Source: Zonotrichia leucophrys gambelii (taxonomy: Eukaryota > Chordata > Aves > Passeriformes > Passerellidae). From it: a stretch of 64,000 nucleotides of DNA. The number at the start of each line of letters is the position of its first letter. Within the stretch, counting starts at the first letter, position 1. The notes beneath the pieces were generated by a model. The model saw only the letters and a program-made list of their open reading frames with translations. It did not search any database and was not told the DNA's origin. Below are positions 38,665 through 51,240 of the stretch, piece by piece. Position numbers and translations under genes: made by a program. The stretch covers positions 55,771,585-55,835,584 of the forward strand of contig NC_088170.1 in assembly GCF_028769735.1 (NCBI RefSeq), read 5' to 3'.

Positions 38665-41600
38665 ATGCTTGGATGGAAGGATGAACTATGCAGAAGCAAA
38701 GCTTTCACATGACACCATAATATGATTCAGAACATACAACATAGTAATTAATATTGGTTGAATTGAAAGTGTATAAATTTCAGAAATGTTGTATAGTTGT
38801 CGTCATATTTATAAGGAGTTACCAATGAATAGGGCATGAACATATTACATGAGCAACAATTTCAATAAGGTGATTTGTGTGATTCTGTAGTTGTGGAATT
38901 CATTTCAAAACTGATTCCTTGCCTAAGAATTGGTTTCCAAAAGATTATATTTAATTTTTAATGAGTGATATGTCTGTCTTTTGTTTACACAACAACTCTC
39001 AGAAGTGTAAATGAAGTGTAATCTGACACAGTTTCATTAAATACCAGTAACAGTGTCAAATAGGAGAGCTAGAAGACATCAAATCTTATTTTATTTGAAC
39101 ATCATATCTGGAAGATTTCAGCCTTTCCATTTCAATCACTTTTGGTATTTTGCCTTTGTATTATTTTCTTTGATTGCTAATCCTAAAGAATATGAGTTTT
39201 GCACAGATGCCTATGGCTTAGCTTTCTTTCTCTGTTTTTATTTGTCACTGGCTTATAAAACAAAGTCATATGATTGTAGTTTTCTGAAAACAAAAAATTG
39301 GAATATTCAGCCTGTCCCTACAACCAGATATCAATTATTTATCTTCACTAAGAGGAAAACAGAGATCAGTTCTATAAAACTTATCTAATAATTTAAAAAC
39401 TTGCCATCAATGTTTTTTCAAGATGTTGTTATGAATCTTCACATCATTCAACTTAGCTTTCCACCTATCAATGAAAGATGAGGGGAAAGGACTGAAAGTT
39501 CTGCTCACATTGACCTTGTGCCAAGGGTTGTCCCTGGCCATCTGTGCCGGTGATGGAGCTGCACAAGACAAGGAGATTCTCCTGCCCATTGCTACTGGGC
39601 TGCTCTCAGAAGGCAATTCACTTCAGAAGGGACCCACAGGTGTCAGTAACGCCGTTTACAGTAAAGACAATTACAGCCAGAGGAGGAGTGAAGCAAGGAG
39701 TACTGCAAGGCAGGACTACAAACCTGTGTAAACCTGTATAATGCTTCTGTTCTGGACTGTCTTTGAGGAGAACCTTGTCTCTTCTCACTTACCCCACAAT
39801 AATCTAGAAATAAAGAGGTAAGTTTTGTATCTAAATATGTCATAGTCTGAGACTGCTTGAATAAAATGACATGAGAGATGAAGGGCATTAAGCAGGTAAC
39901 TCCACAGTCGTTTGAATAGTTTGCTTTTACTTCTCTTCTAATAAACTCTGGTCTGCCCTAGAGTGCATTTTTTGTCTTGTCATAATATTTGAATGAGTCA
40001 TTTCAGTGATTAATTCTGTCTATTATTTTTCTTCTCAGAATTATCTTCTGTCCTTCTGAGTCTGTTCCCTTTCTCAGGCTCTCAGAATCTCTTCCCGTAC
40101 CAAAGTTTTGTGGCTCTGATACTTACACTTGGGAAAATACACAGACTGTAGATATTGAGGAATATACCTTTGTTTTTAAATTAACTTATGCAAGTTTCAA
40201 TGAAAAATAGCTTTTAAAAATAATTCTTAATTGAAACTTTTTGATTAGTTTAGCTGGCAGAAACTGTTTTTAAAAATGCAGCAAACTGTTTTCTTTAGCT
40301 TTCTGCCTTAGCAAGAACATACAGCACAGGTCACCCCATTGCCATACTCTCTGCACTTGTCAGCTGTTGTAACTTGCATCCTGGACTGTCCTGACCTTCT
40401 CATGACAGACACTTAACAGCTTCCATTCCCATTTCACCAGTGCAGTCAGACACCAGGCACAGCCTCATCTGATGGGATTTGCTCTGTTTCATCAGGACAC
40501 ACTCTTACCTTTTTCAGATTCTTGGAGGCCACTAAAAATAGTAAGTCCTTTTCTTAAACCCACAGAAGGCTGTAATATTGGATAAATGGTGAACATGTTG
40601 GGTGGAAATTGAGAGCCAGAACACTGTCTTCCCTGTGCCCTAAAAGTAATACCTACACAGAGTTCAGTGATGATTTCCCTGGGGTACCATGGTTCTACAC
40701 AGATCCTAAACAAGTCTGTGACAGCTACTTAGCAGTCTAGTCCCACCTCCCCACTTCCCGTATGTTGCATCTGTCCTTGAAAAGGACTTCCTCCAAACAA
40801 AGAGCAATCTGAACCTCTTTGTGCATGTACAAAACTCTATTTATGTCAGTGTGCTTATTACCAGAATATTAGGCCCACATGTTTAAAAACAGATGAAATC
40901 CAGAAAAAAACAAATATCCTAAACATTATCTACTGCCTGTGGCATGCATTTATACACCAGGGGAGAAGAATTAATGGATGATCAGAGAATTCTCTAAGGC
41001 AGAGGAAGTAGACTGAATGATCTCTCTTCTTAGAAGGACTGCTGTGACTGTGGTCTTTGAAAACCAGAATCAGAGAGTCAAAGAGGAAAGGCACATTCTG
41101 CCTCAGTCCTTGGAGAAGTTCCAGGAATTCTTGCCTCTCTTATTTTCAGTTGCTTAAACCCACACTTCAAGGAACCTGCTGGACTTTGTTGTGTTCTTCT
41201 CTTCGACAAAGGTTTTCTGGCTGGATTCTCAGAGCAGTGAAAACAGCTGGGGTTTGCTAAACAAAGATCTTGGTACCTGGTTGAACTACAGAAGATCTGG
41301 CACCTCTCCTCATAAAAGCCTCCTTCTATCATGCAGTTCCTGAATTGCAGAAAGAAATTTCTCACATTAGAGCTGGCAGGTAGCAAGGACCATCCCACTC
41401 TGAGGCTTGTACTCCTGAGAGCAGGAAGAAGGAAGCAAGTTCATCCAAGGTTTCCCTTCCCTTTCACTTGGAAGAAGCACTGTGTTTCTGCACAATGTTG
41501 TTCTCAGAAGAAATATCTAGTGACATTTTAATTGTACCAAAAGGTTGTGTAATTGTTGTTATTGTCTGGTTTTTGGCTGTTTTTTTGGTTGGTTGGTTGG

Positions 41601-43555
41601 GATTTCTGGTGGGGTTTTTTTTTGTTTTGTTTGGTTTTGTTTTGTTTTGTTTTTTTAATAATCTCATGTCAATCTGTTGCTGGTAAGAATAGAACATATT
41701 AAGTCTTCCATAAGTCTTCTAATTTAATTTTATTATCAGCACAACTCCATCCCTCCTTACATTTCATCATACTGCTAAAATAATTGTACACCCCCTCATG
41801 CTATTCACTTGCCTTCTTTTCCTTTTCTTTACTGCTCCTAGTGGTTTTCCTTTCTGCACTTGACTTTACATTTTTCCCTCCAGTCAACCCCATGTTTTCA
41901 GAACTCCTTCTAGCCCATGTGAAAGAATCCATCTTCTCTTTCCTTCTTCAGTCTAGCAACCCAGGGCTAAATTTTCAGAAAAGACAGGATACAGTGAAGA
42001 TAATATACACTGAGAAATACCTTCTATTTCAGTTTTTGTTTTAAAAATATTTCTGTTTCTTATTTTTATCTATTCCTGCAGCAAAGGGGTAATTCTCTAA
42101 GCAGATTAAAATGATTGGGAAAACATGACCTGGGACAGAAATATTAATATTTTTCATTTGTGCCAAGTTTGTTGCTCCTTACTCTGATTTTGTGCTCTTG
42201 TATTGTCATGATTTTATGAAAAAGCTGTACTATTATGAATCCCAAGATGCTAAAAAAGTAACAGGTAAGCCTTTAAGAGCAGTAGTGCAGAAATGTTTTG
42301 CCCATGCACATGTCCACTCTGGGTCCCAGTTTGCTGTGCATGGATCCAATCCCTCAGTTTCCTCCCCTCCTGAGCTCTGGAGTTAAGGATAGAGATGGTT
42401 GCTGTTCCAAACACTGTGAATTTCAGGAATATCATTTCAGGACAGCTGTCACAGTTCTTCCAAGGATTTTGTGTTAACATATGCTCTGCATGGAGACCAC
42501 TGGTCTGTGGGAGCTCTGCTTTCCCAGTTAGAGGTAAATATGGGTACATGGTGAGAGAATGAGAAATACATAAATTTTTTAAGCCTGTGTAGACTGTGAA
42601 AAAAAATCCATCTCTGAATAAATTTCTGCCTGTATCCTGCCACTCTTGCATATGATTCTGATTTACAAGTTGTGTAATGTCTCATAGCATCTCTTTTCTG
42701 CCTGATCTGATTTTTCATAAATCACTTCTGGCTGGAAAAAGTCTCCTTTTACACCTCTGTGAAATGCTCCTGTGAGATTTGGTTGAGGTAACTCTCAACC
42801 AGCAGTAACTTCAGGCTAGGCTGTCCCCTTCTGTAAAGATTATAGTACAATTGAAAGGGAGAGAAAGGATAGGAGTGAACAGTGGAAGAGCAGGAGAAGG
42901 TCAGAACTACATGCGCCATTCTATCACTGAGAACAGTTTTTGTGGATTCATGGCCTTAAATGTCTTAATCACGATGGAGCTTAAAATGAAAGTGAAGGCT
43001 GTAATGAAAATGTTTTTTACCAAGTAAACTGGAATTCATAAATTCATAGTTAATGTTTCACATCTGCTATTTGTTCTTTAAAATGTAATAGTGCTTACAA
43101 GGTCACTCAAAGGAACACTGTTTCTTTGCACTATAAAAATATTTATACTCTCAACACTAAATACTAGTATATGGTAAAGAACAGCAGAAATTGGAAACAA
43201 TTATATTGTTCAGAAAAATGTAATGGGTGGCTGTCAAAAGACAGTGCTAATAAACATTTTCAATAATTTTATTCCTATCAGCACAGGGGAATTTATTTAT
43301 CCTTTGGTCAGATAATAAAAATTATACCCTCATTTTTTATTCATTTATGACCAGCAGATCTTTGTTCTCAGCTTAAAAAACTGCTATTCACTACATCAGA
43401 GGAGTTAAAGCTAGTAAGATAAACTGCTCACAGTAATTAGATATTTCAAAGAATATCTTAATCTTGATAGTGAACTCTGTAACTAAGATTTCCTGGCCTT
43501 TTTTAGGTACTCTCCAAAAGCTCTGCAATATAGCGTTTGTATACTTGTACTCCAC
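38665..43555. other. AT-rich unique sequence with orphan reading frames
   Basis: No repeat or known exon was recognised apart from T-rich low-complexity DNA at 41574-41657. The longest non-repeat reading frame of the window lies here on the minus strand (42250-42651, 133 codons). It has no signal peptide, no recognised domain and no family resemblance that I can see. An 86-codon plus frame at 39471-39731 precedes an AATAAA at 39809-39814 but likewise matches nothing known to me. Confidence 0.5.
41574..41657 (+). repeat. T/G-rich low-complexity tract (TTGG, TTTTG)
   Basis: Runs of TTGG are followed by GTTTT pentamers and a terminal T run. The matching phenylalanine- or threonine/proline-rich frames on the two strands are artefacts. 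Confidence 0.92.
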
Positions 43556-43677
43556 AAAAAAAAAAAAAAAAAAAAAAAAAACCAAAAAAAAAAAAAAAAC
43601 AAAAACAAAAACAACCAAAAAACAAAAAAAAAAAAAAAACAAAAAAAAACCACAAAAACCAAAAAACAAAACTAAAA
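43556..43677 (+). repeat. A-rich tract
   Basis: The tract begins with 26 uninterrupted A residues (43556-43581) and continues as A runs broken by single or double C for about 120 bases. No retrocopied gene or CR1 sequence is recognisable on its 5' side and no target-site duplication was seen. The lysine-rich and phenylalanine-rich frames across it are artefacts. Confidence 0.95.
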
Positions 43678-44689
43678 TAAGTTAGATAAATTAGTCCTAG
43701 AGATTTGAATTCTTCTCTTTTCTCCCATAGCTCAAAACCAGGAACTTGCAAACATTCAATGAGTATGCTGAAAGTAAAAAAAAAAAACAAAAACAAATCA
43801 ACCCTGACACAAAAAAGAAAGATAAAGATATATTAGAAATCAAAGTTTCATGAAGGAAAATAGTGAGGGAATATGTCTCTGCTATGAGTATTTATAATTA
43901 AAAACTTAGCTGGCCTGTAGGTCATTGAGGACAAATAAGGACATGGCTGAATTACAAAATCTGCATAGGTGACTATGTTCTAGGAATGTACATTTATTCA
44001 TTATAATTTCATCAATCCCTGAGCTATGTTTTTAGGTGCTTAAACACAAATTTACTTATGGTAACAGGAGTTGCAAACTCTACAGACATGCATGTGTGCT
44101 ATAATGTGGACGTAAAAATCTGATTTGTCACTTTCTAAAATATCTGTAATTTTGCATCTGCCCTTTCTCTCTGAAAGAAAACAATGCCACATATTTGAGA
44201 CAGATTTAAAAAAAAAGTGGGATATTTTTGTCTAAATTCCCACTTGTTCTTATATTTAATTTTCTTTCAATTCCACCAAATGCATGGAGGAATAACTGCC
44301 CTAGAAATGATAGAGTGGGTTCATTTCTGGGAAGTTAGCAGCTTATCAAGGGCAATATAAACAAAACTGGCACAAGTTAGTGTTTCATAAAGCCTCTTTG
44401 TGTGTGTGTATGTCTCAAATCCCAAGAAATTTTTGAATCCTCCCAGAGCATTGTGGTGCACTTGTTGCAGAATAAAACCAATTTGCTTAGCATGAATGTC
44501 TGCATTACAGATTCCAGAAATAGCCAAACACACTTATCTGTTCATTTACTGAGAACTCCTGTTGCATTACTGAAGCTGTTGGCCTCAGATAACAGTGGGA
44601 GTCAGATTGGTGAAATCAGTATGTGATTTCAGTTATAACAGAACTTGCAGAAAACTTTCAGATTGGACATTTTGTAATATTTTTGTTAA

Positions 44690-44957
44690 TTTGACTAGGA
44701 GTAATGGCTTTAAATTGAAAGATGGTAGGTATAGTTTAGGTACTAGGAAGCAATTCTTTAGTGTGAGAGTGGTGAGGCACTGGCATTGCCCAGAAAAGTT
44801 GCAGACACCCCATCCATGGGAGTGTTTAAGGCACAATTGGATGGGGCTTTGAGCAACCTGGTCTAGTGGCAAGTATTCCTGCCCACATTAGGGGCTTAGA
44901 ACTAGTTGATCTTTAGCCCAAACCACTCTATGATTCTGATTCTACGATCCTGTACTA
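44690..44957 (+). mobile_element. CR1 LINE, short 3' copy
   Basis: The copy starts at 'GGAGTAATGGCTTTAAATTG' and runs through 'GTGAGAGTGGTGAGGCACTG', 'CCCATCCATGGGAGTGTTTA' and 'GCAACCTGGTCTAGTGGCAA'. It ends 'AAACCACTCTATGATTCTGA' plus one more degenerate octamer. This is a typical 5'-truncated CR1 of about 270 bases. Frames at 44595-44852 and 44633-44872 are by-products. Confidence 0.92.
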
Positions 44958-46636
44958 TTCACATTCATAAACGTGTGTTTCAACCCTGATACTTAATTTT
45001 TTTTTTTTTAAATGCCTTAAATGTTTCCTGTGATGTAATGCAAAATATGGTCAAATATGGTGAGAAATGCTGAAGCCATCTTCAAAAAACCCTTCTCTGA
45101 TCACATTGCAGAGGCTCAATGTGCATGCTCTGTATGCATAACCCAAGTTTCCATATGAGTAATATGCAAAGTTTCTGCCTGTGTCTCTACACCTTTAAAA
45201 GTAACTAAAAATAGAAAGACAAAGCTGACTGGTTTTTGATAATTTTCTTCTTTGTTAATTTTTTTTCCTTTAGACCATGAGGTGATGTTCTGAAAAACAA
45301 AAAAATCCTGATCTGCTACTTCCACCATCACACAATTTATTTTACTGCTGGTACTGCATTATAATGAGAAAGGTTTTAAATGCTTCATTACTAAGTTTCC
45401 AACATTAAAGTATAACATTCAAAACTGTGGTGTTTCTGAAGCACTTTGAACACTGGAAAATGCTCAGCTCCTACACAGCTTTGTTTAGAGCTCTGGAAAA
45501 CAAATTACATTCAAAATTTTTCTTTGAATAACATTAAAATAATAGTTCCTGGGTATTATAAAAGAATTTCCTGGGTCTCTTAGAAATATAATTGAAATAT
45601 AGTCGTAGTAAATGATTTTTGTTGAGGTGAAAAGTTGACCAAGCCTCCTCAGGATCAACTTGTAAGTTAATATTGCAAACATAGTATTATTCTCTCTTCT
45701 GAAATAGCCATTAGGGTTGTATTACTCAAACTGTATTTATCTCTTCCTTAGAGAAAAATGTCTTTGGATTAAATCTTTGGATTAAACATAACATTAGCAA
45801 GGCAATACATATACATTAATGAGATAGGCAGATAAATCAGCTAAATAATGCTGCTAACTGTGCTCTTGCTTTACAATAATCTTTCACCCTCACACAAATA
45901 GTAAAAACCAGAATTATAAAAGAATTTTAGAGAAGGCAAAGGCTTTTCAGGATAGTAAAAGTCTGAACGTGACCAATCTGTTTCAACATGCTGGAGACTC
46001 TGACTGCAAATTTTGAAGGATGAGTGTAGCTGATAAATGACAAAAAAGATTAGTCTGAAATATTTACTATCTGTAGTGCTAACAGTCATTCCATCTATAT
46101 TAATTGGCACAGTGTCTTCTCTGCCAGATGGTCTATTGCAGAGAGTGAACATTACCCTTGTGGATTTATCCAAATTATGTATTTGACGTTTGGATGAAAG
46201 CATTTTTATTTTTTTACTAGTTGAGCACAGAGAATTATGTTTTTCATCTTAATGCTATTATTCCATACAGGTCATCAATAAGTATACATACAAAGGTCTA
46301 ACTGGCTTCTAAGCAAAGACAGATATGATGGATTTTGTTTGAAAAAGCTCTAAAAACTTCAGTCTTATTATTGTCAGTGTTTACCTCAGCTTTCAAAAAT
46401 AAATTCTGATGCCCTGTTGCTAAGGCAGTAAACAGATACTAGGGATGAAAGTCACTGGGAAGTGTAATACTTAACCATCTTCCCCAGATCTAGGTATTTT
46501 GGGGAAGACCCTGACTGGAATACTGCCGTAAGCAGGCTGTGTTTTGGCCTAATGCCAGTACAGGTGTTACAACTCCCTGCCCACTGTACGAGGTGATTGC
46601 TGTAGGGCTGTACCATCCACCACGCCAGTGATCTGG
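44958..46636. other. AT-rich unique sequence, no gene recognised
   Basis: Nothing recognised apart from a perfect 13-base tandem duplication of TCTTTGGATTAAA at 45761-45786. The longest frame is 110 codons (45871-46203, minus), without known motifs. Confidence 0.55.
45761..45786 (+). repeat. 13-bp perfect tandem duplication
   Basis: TCTTTGGATTAAA occurs twice head to tail without mismatch. It is most simply a local replication-slippage duplication. Confidence 0.95.
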
Positions 46637-46680
46637 CAGCTCAGCTCAGCTCAGCTCAGCTCAGCTCAGCTCAGCTCAGC
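46637..46680 (+). repeat. (CAGCT)n minisatellite, 8.8 copies
   Basis: Eight perfect CAGCT units are followed by a partial unit, in a moderately GC-rich patch (46500-46760). Every unit contains the AGCT palindrome. No immunoglobulin gene features are visible nearby. Confidence 0.97.
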
Positions 46681-49600
46681 CCCCTGACTGACTTCAGCCT
46701 CATCACACTGGATCACTTGTACCAAGAGTATGTCCCTGCAGGAAGGTGGAAAGGAAGGGACTCTAATGCAGCAAGAAGTTGTGTTAGGCAAGAAGTTGCC
46801 ACTAGGATGGATGCTACTCGAAGGGCCAGGATACATTCAGAAAGTGTAAAGTTTCACTCAGTTTTTGAACAGAAGCTGTGTGGAGGTTGATAGTTTATTA
46901 AATTTTTAGATAGTCCATCAGCAAACCCCAACAAAGCAAAGTGTCGGTTTATTTGCTATTATGTAACTAAAAGCTTCCAACACAGACTTTTTTGTTAATC
47001 ACAGCATTAAAACGTGGCACAGAATATGTGAGATAAGGAGATCAAGGGCTGGAAGCTCCATGCAGCTTAAAAGGTGTGATAAAAGATGGGATCATCTGTT
47101 CTATATGCATACATACACTGAGAGGATGTATTGGGGAGTATACAAAGAAAGAGTCACATTGAAAGTAAAGGGATGAGGAACTTAAAAAGAGGGAGGGAGG
47201 TCAATGGGAAGCAAGACACAGCAGGATGACTTCTATAAAAGGAATGTAGTGAACACAAGAAGTTAAGTGCAAAAACAAAAATAAGTGCTGTTTGCACAAG
47301 CAAAATGGAAGAATGACAACAGCACAAAAGAGGAAAAGAGAGTGGGAAGATATGATTTGAGCATACAAAATGGGAAAGTAGTGAAAGAATGAAAGCTGAA
47401 GGGGAAATAAGCAAAGAAATAGCAAAGATATTTGCACTTGGTGCTTCTTTTTGCTCAAAATAATCTTTGTCTGGTTTAGAAAAAAGTAATGCCAGGAGGC
47501 CAAAATCATCAGACAATTTGTCTAGCAAGAATTGTCCTTTGGAAGAAATATCAAATCTTGGCAATTAGATTTTTACCAGAGCACTCTCTTCACCAGGGAA
47601 ATGGACTAGGGAGACATTCGGTCTTTCACAGTCCATTTTTATCTAAAATGAATCAATTAAATTTTGGAGACACTATCAAAGTTTGCAGGAAAAAATTCTC
47701 CCTGTTCCTCCTCCAGGTAGGTGTGTGATTACAGTTTGAGTGTGTGTGTGGAGTTTAAGCTCACTGTGAATATTTAAATAAAATAGTCACTGAATAGCTG
47801 TAACTTGCTGCTTTATATCCTGTCTCACACTTGCCTCAGAACATTTACCTGCTGCAATAAGGGACATAGGCTGGAAGGAGGTCAGCAAAGGCCAGAAATG
47901 TGAATGAACATTAATTATCTGCTAAACAAAACAATGATTCATGATTGAAAAACAGGCATGATTTTAAAGGTCACTAGAGCCCGTTAAACTGCATGTCTAA
48001 GACTTGTGTATGTGGCACATACAAGATGCAGATCTGCCATAGGGAAATTCCTAGGTATTCATCAGCATGAATAATTCTGATCTTGTTCTGCACATAGTCA
48101 TACCAAATGACATACAGAAAATGAGGTATAGTCTCAGATCCATAGTCAGTGGTTTTATTATGCAACTTCTACATCTTGCAGAAATTCTGGCACTCTCTAT
48201 GCCTTTTAACCCTCTTAGGAGATAGGAACTATTTCAAGAGCTAAGCTCTGAGAAAATTCACCTTTGCAGCCTAAGGCTTAAGGAAGGCACTCTTCTGGCA
48301 AAAGCATAGGTTTTTAATTTTACAGGATGCTCTCATAGGTCATTTTTGGATGGCTTTCAGCCTGATGCATTAGGATGATTTTAGCCTTTATTCAGTAATG
48401 CTTTGTTATTTTGAGATATTAATTTCTTTCTTTTTTTTCCTTTTTTATTGCTGCTTTTATCTGTGGCACTTAGAATGCCAAGACAGATCGCCTCAAGAAA
48501 AATAAAAGGCATTATTATATTCTGTCGCTATCCAACATTTGTGCTTTCAACACATAATAAATATTCAGATGTGTTTGCTGTCATTAGCTAGAATGGGAAG
48601 TCTGTCACTGAGAAAAGGAAGACCTATTTAATATCAGCAGGGCCAAGCTTCCTTTAATATTATGGAACTAAGCAACTCAATATTTCATCAAGGTCTGTAA
48701 CAAAAGCCTGACAAACTACTGTAGCACTGCTTTTCTCTGTGTGCTACTGGGATACAATCTTGAGATATTTCCCTGAACTCTTCAGCACAATAATACACAT
48801 GACATTCATCATTTTATGGGCTGCAGAATACCACCAGTGGGTGGGCCATATACACCTCCTGGAAATCCTCCTCTGGTTTTGACTATCTTAACTGCGAGGG
48901 GCCAGCCAAGGTCACATCCAAGATGGGATGGTTCTTTGCACTCTACTCCACTTCTAATCTGCTGGTAAAATCACAATCCTTGTTCTTCTCCAAATAAAGA
49001 AGGAGAAGCCATTTTTATAGCAAACTCTGAAAAGAAGATAATGGGGGCTTTCAAACAATGATAGTCTATTATTAATTATTTTAGTTTTGTTCTTTTGTTT
49101 GGGGAAACAATATGGTCCACAGGAAACCAAGAATGTGGTATTAGTTCAAATTTTCACTACATGAGTCACTGCCTCTTTCACTAACTACATCTGTAAAATG
49201 CAGATTTGGTCATAGTAATTACTCCTTGAAAAAACTATCTTGAAGTGGTTTGCAAAGAAAATGATATATAAATCTGGGATAGTAATTTGTATTGTTCAAA
49301 AATTATGCAGATATATTCCAAGTCAAACACTGAATGGTACTGTTTTGCTAAACTTCACTGCAAATTTTTGTTAATTAATCCATGTATATGAAATATTTTA
49401 TTTTAAAAATCAGTTGCAATTTAAAGTAATTAAATATTTTAAAATGTTAACATAGCTTCTTAGTAGCTAGATACCATTCAATTGTCATCCTTGAAAACTC
49501 ATCAGTACTTCATGATTGGTGACATTTTGTCTTTTCTTCTGAATTAACAATCAATGATTCATGGTTTTCTTTTGTCTTCTGATTACCACTGTTAGTTCAG

Positions 49601-49808
49601 AAAAGAAAGTGAGTCAAATTAATGGATATAACTCTATTTTACTTGAAGCTTAATTCAGCATCAAGGTCATACTCAAAAGTGAAGCTAAAAATTGAAATAG
49701 CAAGCTTTAAATGCAGCACACATTTTTTTCCAATTATTTCAGTTATACAAAAATAAAGTAAATTGTATGTTAATAGAAAAAAACCCCACAAACTATTTTC
49801 CCTGCTGG
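46681..49808. other. Unique sequence with a purine-rich patch
   Basis: 47150-47430 is strongly purine-rich on the plus strand, which keeps minus frames open (47154-47564, 136 codons, hydrophobic and serine/leucine-rich). I read that frame as compositional. A short (GT)n lies near 47737-47750. No exon or CR1 copy was recognised. Confidence 0.5.
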
Positions 49809-49830
49809 TTTTTTTTTGTTTTGTTTTTTT

Positions 49831-49862
<32 letters not shown>
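49809..49862 (+). repeat. Poly-T tract
   Basis: A 54-base T run is broken by three G residues near its left end. No retrocopy is recognisable on either side. Frames rich in phenylalanine (plus) or lysine (minus) are artefacts. Confidence 0.95.
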
Positions 49863-50859
49863 CACTTTTCTTCCTCTCTTCACCTGGCAAAATTCCTATT
49901 GGATACAAGAAACTCGACAACTCGACTGCATATATTTATCTCCCTGGAGAGAGACTGAAGAAAAAAAACATGTGACAGATGTTAGTCACATTGCTTAATG
50001 TACTATTGGAACACATTCAGAAACTATGGTGATGAGCATGATATAAATAATCTATGTAGAAGAGAATCCTGAAACCATTCCTTTGAGAAAATGCTAATGA
50101 ATTTCTATTAGACTTTTACCTAGGTAATCATTAAAATGGGCAGATTACCAGATTATAGATATTACAATTCTATTTTTAATAAGAGTAATATCATCATTAT
50201 GTTATTCCTAAACTTTGCCCTCAAATGCCTTCTACTTACTTTCTTCACAAAAGGTGAATTTACTAATCAAAATGTTCATGATAAATGGCAGCACCACAAG
50301 CAATAAAAGCTCTGGAAGTGATACTAGCCAACAGCTAAATTAATAGACAAAGTGCTTCTTATCAATTCATCCTACCTGCAGGCCAGAACATGGTCAGCAC
50401 ATGGGAATGGCTCTGCCAGGTCAGTCAGAAAGGGCCATTCAGCTGGGGGTCATCTCTCTGCTCAATCTTTTCCTGAGCTCATGGACCTGCTTTCTCTTTC
50501 TTCTAGTTTGTTTCTTCTCTAGATAGAAGAGTCTTAGCTCACTCTATATGCCTCAGTTTTGTCCCTCTTGGAAATAAATACTCATCTTTAATAATTTTTT
50601 TACTAAACTCCTTTTGCTAATAATTTAAAATTCTGCTATATCCTTTTGAAAATGGAAGGTCAACGTGAGAGAAGTCATAACTGTGTTTTAAAGATGATTC
50701 ATGATTTATTCAACTGAGAATTATCTTGTTTTCTATTTATTTATTTTTTTTCTCCCTTACAGTTACTAACATTTGATTTGAGGTTTTGTCTGTTATTCAG
50801 CACAGGACTGACATATTTGTGGAGCTAACTCTCATTATCTCAAGATTTTTCCTCTGAGA
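49863..50859. other. AT-rich unique sequence, no gene recognised
   Basis: No exon, repeat or conserved segment was recognised between the poly-T tract and the old reverse-transcriptase relic. Confidence 0.55.
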
Positions 50860-51140
50860 AGTAGCACTTAGCTTGGAGCTCATAATTTTATATGTGAATT
50901 TGTGGGTTTTTTTGGTCTTGTGCATCACTTTACATTTTTCTGTACTGCATTTCATCTGCCATTTTATTGCCAATCAGCCTCATAAGTTTCTGCAGCAATT
51001 CGTCACAGTCAGTCTGCATTTTTCCTATTCTGAATAATTTAGTATTAACAGCAAACTTTCCAAGCTCCCTACAAAATGCCTTTTCAAGGACTTGCATGGA
51101 GTCATTGTAAAGCACAAGTCTCACCTCAACTCCCTGTAAA
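50860..51140 (-). mobile_element. Ancient CR1/L3-type reverse-transcriptase relic, C-terminal part
   Basis: The minus-strand frame 50930-51199 still shows the C-terminal palm region of a LINE reverse transcriptase: a LEKAF..ELGKFAVNTKLFRI block, then DCDELLQKLMRL and ADEMQYRKM. In active CR1-like enzymes the catalytic box reads FADDTK. Here it reads FAVNTK, so both catalytic aspartates are gone. Plus-strand landmarks include 'CTTGGAGCTCATAATTTTAT' near 50874 and 'GCATTTCATCTGCCATTTTA' near 50947. Other family members have WQM..N..KC following, which is also eroded here. It is a dead fossil, continued at 51241-51560 beyond a nested CR1 tail. Confidence 0.8.
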
Positions 51141-51240
51141 AGTCCATAGTGACATGGTGTGATCCTTGGAGTGCTCTGCACAGAGCCAGGACTCAACAAT
51201 CCTGATGGGTTCCTTCCAACTCAGCATATTCTATTATTCA
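51141..51240 (+). mobile_element. CR1 3' tail nested in the old LINE relic
   Basis: About 100 bases match the tail of a CR1 subfamily: 'CATGGTGTGATCCTTGGAGT', a diverged 'GCACAGAGCCAGGACTC' and 'GGGTTCCTTCCAACTCAGCA', then 'TATTCTATTATTC'. It runs plus, opposite to the flanking relic, whose sequence resumes after it. The left boundary is uncertain by some tens of bases. Confidence 0.8.

Noticed and set aside
47154..47564. Minus frame of 136 codons, hydrophobic
   Set aside because: The complementary strand is a purine-rich patch, which removes stops; no transmembrane family or domain is recognisable.
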